Notes under the pieces: generated by a model
What the model saw: only the letters and a program-made list of their open reading frames with translations
Database searches by the model: none
What the model was told of the DNA's origin: nothing
Made by a program: the position numbers and the translations under genes
Part shown: positions 56,731-64,000 of the stretch, piece after piece
How the letters are laid out: each line of letters begins with the position of its first letter
Numbering within the stretch: the stretch's first letter is position 1
Assembly (NCBI GenBank): GCA_013115135.1
Contig: JABANP010000062.1
Span: forward strand, 1-64,000
Reading direction: 5' to 3'
Length of the DNA: 64,000 bases
From: Perkinsus olseni
Taxonomy: Eukaryota > Perkinsozoa > Perkinsida > Perkinsidae

Positions 56731-57609
56731 TTGTTAATATATCATCTTCGACTGAAGCTTGGCCTAGATAGACCATAGAAACCTCAATTCCTACGAGTAG
56801 TCGATAACTTAGTCCAACAAACGAGACCTAGGAGACAGCGATTGTGTTGATCCGCTGGGAGGCGTCGAACCATGCTTGATCTAGCGCCTCTGTTCATCGC
56901 CTTAGAACGTGGTATGTTAAGAGAAGTAAGGGCGGCATTCGAGTGAGGCTTGCGCTGATGCACAACTGAGTTGAGTGCCTTCCATCTGACGAATCCTTGG
57001 TACGGCCGGGAACGTGACTATCGCCGGCTCGGATTTACCACTTTAACTTACAACTGTCAGTACTACTGACTCAGTAGCCTATTCCATTTCTCGCAACTTT
57101 AAATAACGGGGTCCCTTGTGATTGGTATCGATCTTCATCGGTGTGGACATCACGCTGCCTGGTTCACAGCTCTGTAACTTGCTGTATCAAGCTAGTACTG
57201 CTGGATTCCCTTCGGACCCCAACTCACGAACGCAACTCACGAGGGTTGACGGCGGTTGGTTGCGCCAAGGCTGTGAAGCAACTTCTGAGGAATTGGCCTT
57301 CTGCTTGAGGAACCTATTTTGTTCCCTATGAGACTAGAAAAATAGTCGTTCCATATTCAATGGACATTAGAACTTGGAGCGACCTCTCGAACGCCTCGGA
57401 AAAATAGCTTCTCGGAAGAAGCCGATTTCTAAAAATGTTGTGTAGTAGGTAGATAATCTATAGGTACTAATCTCACGACCAGTTAGACCCAAGGGTGAAA
57501 AAATGAGTCATAAAGTAAACTAGCGATGGATATAATCCCGTAGGGCTTTCATGAGTTATCTAATGTCTCTGCTGGATGGATAAGTACCATAGACTACCGT
57601 GACTGACGG
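56731..57609. other. Intergenic stretch, no supported gene
   Basis: About 880 bp upstream of the nucleotidase. A plus-strand frame at 57122-57331 has no start context or domain. I see no RNA gene and no repeat beyond two short AAAAATAG motifs near 57340 and 57400. Confidence 0.45.
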
Positions 57610-57840
57610 TTAGAAGACCCAGTCATCGCCATCAGACATTACACCTTTGGGGCATCCCCAGCAATCGCATTCCCAGGGCCACTCAGGGGAGGCATCGCAT
57701 GAACAACCCTTTGCATAGCACTCAGGCTTACAAGCTTGATAGCACGCTCCGTGCAAGCGACGGAGATTCTTCGACCCATCCTGGCCATGAGCCGAGAATA
57801 AGGAGAGGATGGTGAAGACCATGAGGATAGCGTTGAGCAT
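57610..57840 (-). CDS. Small secreted cysteine-rich protein
   Basis: Met at 57840 starts a clear signal peptide (MLNAILMVFTILSLFSAHGQ), followed by a 56-residue mature region with nine Cys in a compact pattern (ACYQACKPECYAKGCSCD, then WPWECDCWGCPKG). The frame extends upstream to 57954, but that would bury the signal. Intronless. Small size, secretion and dense cysteines are typical of disulfide-knot extracellular proteins. The pattern differs from the window's YC..W module. Role unknown. Confidence 0.65.
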   Translation of the reverse strand: MLNAILMVFTILSLFSAHGQDGSKNLRRLHGACYQACKPECYAKGCSCDASPEWPWECDCWGCPKGVMSDGDDWVF

Positions 57841-57971
57841 TGGCAGATGGGAGGGATGAAGCAGAATGGTCTGTAGAACAGGAAAGTGTGTTGCCTTCGA
57901 GATAACCCCATTAGTAGACATCATAGTGTGCCAGTGGTCCACAATGGGACTCACATAGTGGAACTCTGACC

Positions 57972-58219
57972 GCTCCCATGATGGGAGCTGCTCAGGACTC
58001 CTGAGTCAGGAGGCTCGATTTCGCAAGCCATATCTGTGACTCTCGTCTTTATCGGTTGTTCACTCATATGATGACTTAGCTTAGCTAATTCAACCCTCGA
58101 TGTCACGCACGCACCAGGATATCTCTTAACGCGAATAAGAGTAACCATCTTCAAGATATATTCCCCTGTATGAATCGTCCACCCCGCCGACTTACTTTCG
58201 GGTCCTTCTGACTCAGAAG
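57972..58219. repeat. Cluster of three near-perfect palindromes upstream of the small secreted protein
   Basis: Three 15-17-bp sequences that are palindromic around one central base lie within 250 bp: 57972-57988 (GCTCCCAT g ATGGGAGC), 57998-58012 (CTCCTGA g TCAGGAG) and 58205-58219 (CTTCTGA c TCAGAAG). The last two share a TGA-n-TCA core. They may be dimer-binding sites in the promoter. Confidence 0.45.
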
Positions 58220-59233
58220 TTCTGAGGAACTGACGTCGCGGGAGCACTGGGAGCCTCTTAGCCCGTTTCGCTCACCGCCTACCCGAACTACGTCACCGTG
58301 ACGCACGCCACGTAGTGGCTAAGGGTGGTGCTCGGATAAACTCTTCATCACGCAATTCAAAATAGTTTTCGATTCAATATCGTTATGGGAATACCCAGGC
58401 TGTGAGTGGACCAACCCCCGGTCGGCGCATCATCATCATCAGCATAGCTGATCGCTGCTGTCTCCCGGCTCTCACTAGGAGACAGTTTTGTGGCGTACGT
58501 TGTAGTTCCCAGCTCATCTGACGTGTGCACGCATCAGAGCTACTAGATGCGCATAGCAGGTTTTTCGAGTTGAGTTTCCCTGATAATTCATCGTGGCTTC
58601 CTGACGACATCATTGTCATCTTCGTCGACCGCAGCCTAAGCGATCGAGAGTATCGGTTCGATACACTTCGTGTGTTCGAGAGAAAATCGAAGCAAGTCAG
58701 CTGGAGGAGAGAGCCGTGTGTGTGCGCACGAGGCAGTGTTCGTCGCCGAGGTGTCCATCGCAAGGGACGTCTAAGAGATGTTTTTGGCCCGTCCGTATGT
58801 CGCTCCAGGGGGCCGCCTCGCAGGAGTGCATCCCACCCGAATGATCGATTCGCGTCACGCTCTCTTCCCCCAGTGTTACGTGAGGTCGCGGACGGAAGGT
58901 TGACATTTATCAACGTATATTCTCAACAACCATCCCGATTCTGTTGCCTGCGGGGCTGCTCGAACTCAGAGGATGAATCGCAGACCCGATGACGACTCCC
59001 GAAAAACATGATGGCAGGGTGAAGCTTCGATGGAGAAGCATTGACTGCTCCAAAGACTGACCGCCTATCGCTAGCAGACTTTTAATGACCGGTACCCGGT
59101 CAGCTGTGCGACTAGGATGAAGTGCCACCAGAAGTGTGCCGCGCCTTCAATCTGAATTTTGTCCAGATCGCGACATCGTCGGGACGATTTTTCGATATGA
59201 ACTCCAATTCCACCGTTACTTTTCAAGCAGTAA
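58220..59233. other. Stretch with overlapping antisense frames, no supported gene
   Basis: Long overlapping frames on both strands (58383-58913 minus, 58525-58992 plus) share the same bases; neither has a domain or splice support. A fragment reading RLTFINVYSQQP is faintly like an endonuclease strand, but isolated. Confidence 0.35.
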
Positions 59234-60330
59234 TTAGTAAAACTGATATAACTGTGGTAAAACTTGAGACGCAGGTGAGCCAGTGAAGGTATACGTTGCG
59301 ATCTCGCTCAAAGGGGTCCGCTCCAAGTTAACTTCTACGACCTGATCGTCAAGAGTAACCTGCCCAGTGCTGTTATACACAGACCCTACCGGGACATTCC
59401 TTCTGAGTACAGCCTCAGCGAACCCAGCCGCTGGATAGACAACACTCGAGGTCCCCACTACCAGGAAGAGGTCACAAGAACGTCTGAAAGAGCTGATAGC
59501 AGGAACTAAGGTATATGGAATATGCCTTACATGGCGCGATCAGCCAAAGCTAGTGTATCTCCATCAAGACCTTCACCAAACCATACCACTGCTGGTCGGA
59601 GTAACCTGGAGTTCATCGGCACAGTGCTGCTATCATGATGGACTTACTTGCCATCCTTGTGGGGTAGCTCTTCTATGGGAATCGGTACATGAGGCTTAGT
59701 AGGGTCGACATTGGCCAGAGCAGGCGTGATAGGGACATTGCGATCCTCCCAGACCTACTAGCTCTCTAACGATTAATTCAAGTGTAGTATGCTCACGTTA
59801 ACACCATCTTCAACACAGCCGCCAACCCCAAACTCTTTTCACCAGCCACAGTGAGCCGTGCAACTCGATGACGGAGCGGCTACCGGCAGCTTGGTGGAGT
59901 CTGTCAACGTTTTGCTGAGGAAGGCCCCTTGGCCAAACCAGCTTCAAACTAAGATACCTCTTACAGTCATGAGGGTGAATTTCTTCTCATCACTCTCCTT
60001 CATCTCCTGTAGTTGAGCACACCAACGATGACATATGTTCGGCTTAGCTGCAGCAACAACTTGCCGGCGGTATTCATAAAACTCCCAGACCAATGAGGGG
60101 TCCGACTCGAAAGCCTCTGCCGTGGCCAAGCCTGCCTAGAAGTTTTCCAGTTAGGCTAGACGTGAAGCTTAGCTCTCACGCGTAGGGTCATGATGACGCC
60201 AGAGGCCCCCTTTGCCTCGAAAAGTTGGTATGCCACTCTCAGCGCTCACACCAGCACCAGTGATAACAGCGATGTGCTGACTTTGTTGTATCAGTGATCG
60301 CACTTCAGATAGGGCGGCACGACTCGGCAT
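59234..60330 (-). CDS. SIRT5-like sirtuin (NAD-dependent deacylase)
   Basis: Removes acyl groups from lysines using NAD. Exon 1: [16 protein letters not shown], then [24 protein letters not shown] (Rossmann GAG..SGIP..R). Next exon: [14 protein letters not shown], with the Tyr-x-x-Arg motif that marks desuccinylase/demalonylase sirtuins. Then [24 protein letters not shown] (NAD loop and catalytic His), [14 protein letters not shown], and [21 protein letters not shown] to the end at 59234. Introns are short GT-AG. The two Cys pairs of the zinc ribbon, expected after HGSL, are not visible. This is either genuine loss or a missed exon. Confidence 0.85.
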
Positions 60331-60482
60331 CTAGGAGGGATTTCTGGATGGCAAGAATTCACACCCTTCAAGACAACGCCCGTCGTGACAACTAAAAGCC
60401 AAGAGAGATTAGAAATAACAAGAGGAAACGATTACTAGAATGCAAAGTGTTTGAGGTTAACTCTGATTAACTGCTTCACAAC

Positions 60483-60822
60483 TTATTCATTTTTCTTAGT
60501 CTCTTCGCTGCTCGAATTCTCAGAGTTCTTCTGGGCCTTCTCCTTGTCGTCATCCCCCTTCACATCAGAGGCTGTGTCATCAGGCCCTGTCTCAGCGCGT
60601 AGCATTGGAATTCTTGTAGTTAGCCACCAGATGAGGGCTATGAACCTGCAAAATGATGTTTGCAAGTTATGGTACGAGCATTGTAGCAGCCTACCCAATA
60701 GTGAGGATAATATAATCAACCCAATCTGCCTCGTCCAGATGATCAACGCCGGTGAGATCTATGAGCTGCTTCGGGAAAATATACGGTAATCCCGTTTTCG
60801 CGACCGTCACGTTTTCAGACAT
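60483..60822 (-). CDS. Small tail-region membrane protein
   Basis: Two exons: MSENVTVAKTGLPYIFPKQL through DEADWVDYIILTIG, then FIALIWWLTTRIPML and a Lys/Glu/Ser-rich tail (KGDDDKEKAQKNSENSSSEE) ending KKNE at 60483. A GTAGGC...TTGCAG intron (about 60646-60693) splits a Gly codon. One TM spans the junction, with a charged cytosolic tail. Roughly 95 residues. No family is recognised. Confidence 0.6.
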
Positions 60823-60899
60823 TATAACGAATTTTCGGTAATAAAACCCAAACTGAAACCTACATGAACCCGCTTCTGTAAGAACCTCTCTTTTCACTA

Positions 60900-61860
60900 A
60901 TTACCACTCCTGAAGCGAGTCGGGTGCCAGGGGCCAGGGTAGGAGAGGCTCTCCTAGCGAAAGGATGATAACACAATCGGTGTCCCCCTGATAAAAACAA
61001 ATGGGCTCCGAATGATCACTCAACCAACCAAGTGTCGTGAAGACTTGGCGATACTCAGCAAGTAAATGTAAAAATAGTGAGGAAATGGGTGGATGCTGAT
61101 CCGATGATCGACCGTCTACTGAGGTTATTGGAAGCAGTAACTGCTTCACACACAGCTCAAGTCATTGCCACCTTCGGTGCTATTAGACATGACCTACAGA
61201 GACCTAGCCCAACAAATTAGAAATCCAGTTTAAAGACAAATGCTCAGGAGCCCACATGGATGAGCATCCAGAATGTAATGACAGTTGTGTGGCGTAGATT
61301 ACCGAGGCGTCTTTCTTCCGTAGAAGCATCACGCTGTACTTGTCGATGTTCGCTTCGGTCCTCAGGACATCCCCTGCCCCTCAGTCCAAACTTACTGCGA
61401 TATATTCCTTTCATCCCGCAGTGCGCACGGTTGAGATAAGAAGCCCGATGTGGGTGGTTGAAACCGTTGATTCAATTCGCCCAATACACTCTGCTACTGA
61501 ACTCGCTTCTGTCTGCGTGGAAATTCGGAAAGCTGTTTATACTCCCGCGAGTGGGAAGCGCAAGAAAGGAGGGACAAAACCCCAGGGATGATGGCCGTGG
61601 ATTGTCACTGTGATCATCTCTAGGAGACGAATACTGATGACAATCTATTCATTCGTCCATACCCGCCGAGAACCGATTATGGCATAATCATCATGCTGAG
61701 CAAAGCAGCAGCATAGGTGACTGTATCCGTGGACCATGACTCAGTGTAACCTGAAGTTTCCTCAGCAACCGAGCTAGCGCTCTCCAGCAAAAAAAATCTT
61801 GCATAATAGAAGTACAAGTTGGAAAGAAGCATCTTCGGGGAGCTGGTTGCCCTGGGTAAC
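60900..61860. other. Intergenic stretch, no supported gene
   Basis: A plus-strand frame at 61340-61591 reads as an 83-codon peptide with a basic end (GKRKKGGTKPQG) but lacks splice or domain support. Nothing else is recognised. Confidence 0.4.
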
Positions 61861-61867
61861 AGTTCCT

Positions 61868-61990
61868 GGTTGGCCTATCTTACATTCTCCCCGAGCAAAA
61901 CACACCCTGCTCTTCTTCACCATATCATAGCCAGTTGTTGGCGCGAGGTCGGAGCAAAGGAGATGGAAAGGAAGTTGCCTGTAGCCAACA
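61868..61990 (-). pseudogene. Relic of the 5'-nucleotidase gene
   Basis: Bases around 61876-61936 align by eye with 55632-55695 of the nucleotidase (shared blocks such as CTGCTCTTCTTCACCAT / TTGCTCTTCTTCACCAT). The following 61940-61988 aligns with parts of 55765-55855 after a deletion (GGTCGGAGC and GGAAGTTGCC..GTAGCC versus GGAAATTACCGGTAGCC). Frame is broken and most of the gene is absent. It is a decayed duplicate about 6 kb from the intact gene, in the same orientation. Confidence 0.55.
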
Positions 61991-62520
61991 AGAAATCCGC
62001 GAGGCCCTTCTTAATTTAATGGCGCACTTTAGTCACGCGCCACGAAACCCTGCGAATCGTCGTCGGTCTTGTGGCAGTGCTACTCTAAGGGCTGTCGTTT
62101 AAGACCTGCTAAGAAGCTTATCCTTTCCAGTCGCTCGCCAGTGCTACGAGAAGCTCCTAACGCGTTGTTTAATGAACCAGTTGATGCGCTAGCAGTGGGT
62201 CTGCTGCGGCGGCGCCGCCGTTGACGAAGGTGCGCTCACAGGTTCTAGGAGTGCTGCAAGAGGCGTTACACGACTTCCTAGGATCCATTACTCGAACGAG
62301 ATTAATGAGTCGCATTATCGGAGATAATTCTCGTCATTTATTGTTTTAATGTTCCGTGGCTGGACGGGACAAGTGTCCTGTGATGGCATGGCTCGAGGAG
62401 GGGCAACGCGAAAGCGTGTTGTAGGTCTCTCCTGAGTTCCAAGAGCGCTCCCAAAATTGAACTTCACGTGTGAGAGAACATCCTGTCATAGTTGTTCGTT
62501 TTTATCAATTCATTTCGCTC

Positions 62521-63915
62521 ATGAACATCTCTTCAAGTGAGCAGCATACCGAAGGACCCGAGCCTTCCGTCATGGACGTCCTGAAGGAGCAAATACGTAA
62601 CCTCGCCAAGTCCGAGTTTGCCAGGCTTGTTGAACTGAAGTATGGTCACAGTCATGATGTTATCGGTGAGATCACTGTGGCTAATGTGCTTGGTGGCGAA
62701 CGCGGTATGAAGACTATGCTCACTGATACCTCTGACCTCGATCCACTAGGAGGGATACGATACAGGAAGATGACTCTAAGGGAAGTAAATTCAGCTTTAC
62801 CCGAAGCCCGATGGGAGCACTGTGGGCCTGCCTGAAGGGGGCCTTTCTGGTTGCTACTAACGGGTGAGGTCCCTTCCGAAGCTATCATGCATGAATTCAA
62901 CTCGGAGTTGCACAGGAGAAGTGAGCTGCCCGATGAGGTCATTACTACTATCGACAGTTTACCTAAGGATATGCACCCCATGACTCAACTCAGTATTGGT
63001 GTACTGGCGCTGCAGCCCTACTCTGTCTTCTCGAAGGGCTACTTCCAAGGCGACCTCAGAAAGAGTGATTATTGGGAGAGTATCCTCGAGGACGCCGTCA
63101 CACTGGTTGCACGAGTACCACAAATAGCAGCAAGAATCTATCGGAGATCTTTCCATCATGACGACCAAATCTCCTCAGATCCCCATCTTGATTGGGCTGC
63201 TAATTTCGCTCATATGCTGGGTGTTAGTGATGACCCCCTGTTCGAGGAAGTGATGCGACTGTACATGCTCTTGCATGCTGATCATGAGGGTGGTAATGTC
63301 TCAGCCCACACAACCCATCTCGTGGGCTCGGCTCTTGCTGACCCTTATTACGCCTTTGCTGCTGGTGTGTGCGGTCTGGCCGGTCCTCTGCATGGTATCG
63401 CTAATCAAGAGTCTTTGAAGTGGCTAGAGTCATGCATGGCGGATCACAACGGGAGAATCCCGACTAAGGAGAGTGTTGGAAAATTCGCTGAGAAGACTCT
63501 ACGAGAAGGGCGAGTGATTCCTGGTTATGGACATGCTGTTCTCAAGGTGGCTGATCCGCGGTATCTTCTAGAGCGAGAATTCTGCCTTAAAAACATCGGT
63601 GATGACCCGATGGTGCAGTTGTGTTCTATCGCCTACGAGGCTGTCCCAACTGTTCTCTCTAATACTGGCAAAGTCCGTAGCCCTTATCCTAATGTCGACG
63701 CTCATTCTGGCGTGATGTTGAAGCATTTCGGTTTGAGTGAACCTGACTTCTACACTGTCGTCTTTGCTGTTTCCCGATCTATGGGCGTCATGGCTCAGTT
63801 GGTTTGGGCCAGGATAATGCAGATGCCAATTGAACGTCCCAAATCTGTCACTTTGGATCATCTTTACGATACTGTTCTCAGCAAGAGTCACCCCCAAACC
63901 AAATCACAGTTGTAG
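62521..63915 (+). CDS. Citrate synthase
   Basis: Condenses acetyl-CoA with oxaloacetate at entry to the TCA cycle, normally in mitochondria. VIGEITVANVLGGERGMK and GIRYRKMTLREVN open the large domain, then LTGEVPSEAI, HPMTQLSIGVLALQ, HADHEGGNVSAHT (catalytic His), GLAGPLHGIANQE (second His), VIPGYGHAVLKVADPR, and PNVDAHSGVMLKHFGL (catalytic Asp). An in-frame TGA at about 62833 falls where PEGLFWLLLTGE is expected; the reading there (CGPA*RGPFWLLLTGE) is explained by two compensating one-base errors in G and T runs. No intron is evident. Start taken at the ATG at 62521; a frame extending upstream could supply a targeting peptide. Confidence 0.9.
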
Positions 63916-64000
63916 ATTTTGCATTGGACATATTCTCTTTTAAGGGCCGGATCAAAGGCCTCACTATTATTTCTATTCCACTTCCAACTCAGTGTGTTTC

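Noticed and set aside
58383..58992. Overlapping long frames on both strands, one hinting at an endonuclease
   Set aside because: No catalytic motif set, no splice support, and both strands are open over the same bases.
62207..62220. CGGCGGCGCCGCCG palindrome
   Set aside because: Short GC-rich palindromes of this kind arise easily by chance; no neighbouring structure supports a function.
1..64000. CRISPR arrays, bacterial operon signals, complete transposons with terminal repeats
   Set aside because: None seen. The dispersed TCA/TGA runs are simple-sequence repeats without spacer structure, and no transposase or reverse transcriptase domain was recognised.

Overview
This is a nuclear window from a eukaryotic protist. 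I favour a perkinsid alveolate (Perkinsus-like) from gene content and style: many GT-AG introns per gene, lineage-specific secreted families with Thr/Asn/His-rich linkers, pervasive TCA/TGA trinucleotide runs, and two DHHC palmitoyltransferases, an OSCA/TMEM63 channel and an anoctamin in one window. The assignment is an inference; no rRNA or organelle marker is present. The standard genetic code fits every gene.

Layout: 0.5-5.3 kb holds a GPI/TM-anchored cysteine-module protein, a DHHC acyltransferase (+) and a TMEM63/OSCA channel (-). 5.6-22.3 kb is a minus-strand block, tightly packed at several joints, that includes three diverged paralogues of a secreted beta-rich family, several low-complexity secreted or basic proteins and an RS/Lys-rich nuclear-type protein. 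22.6-30.3 kb carries a long NagB-like glucosamine-6-phosphate deaminase, a large secreted protein with two cysteine modules, and a small protein. 31-35.2 kb (+) has a second DHHC enzyme, mitoribosomal protein mL43 and an ERI1-type 3'-5' exoribonuclease. 35.8-43 kb (-) has an anoctamin and a PI4-kinase beta. 43.1-49.8 kb (+) has a receptor-like kinase ending in a polybasic CaaX tail, an AAAP-like transporter, a small membrane protein, EMC7 and a type B DnaJ. 50-53.5 kb (+) has another cysteine-module protein, two small genes and a 2OG-Fe(II) dioxygenase. 53.8-63.9 kb is intron-poor: an intronless 5'-nucleotidase carrying the same cysteine module, a small secreted cysteine-rich protein, a SIRT5-like sirtuin, a tail-anchored protein, a relic of the nucleotidase, and citrate synthase.

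The most striking signal is in the introns. Between 36.7 and 49.2 kb, twelve short introns (39-78 bp) in six or seven genes each contain a tRNA B-box/T-arm motif (GGTTCGANNCC or one mismatch), in either orientation, often followed after 10-15 nt by a T-run that serves as the polypyrimidine tract. This looks like an intron-generating (introner-like) element with a tRNA 3'-half. Two further introns in different genes share a perfect 24-bp core, possibly a second family. A second lineage feature is a repeated secreted cysteine module (YC..YC..W..C..C.C) in four genes.

A technical point: about fifteen genes show a single apparent frameshift, most of which are repaired by removing one base from a homopolymer. 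I treat these as probable assembly insertions, not pseudogenes. Many gene models below were assembled by eye from splice sites and reading-frame continuity, so outer limits are firmer than some inner exons.
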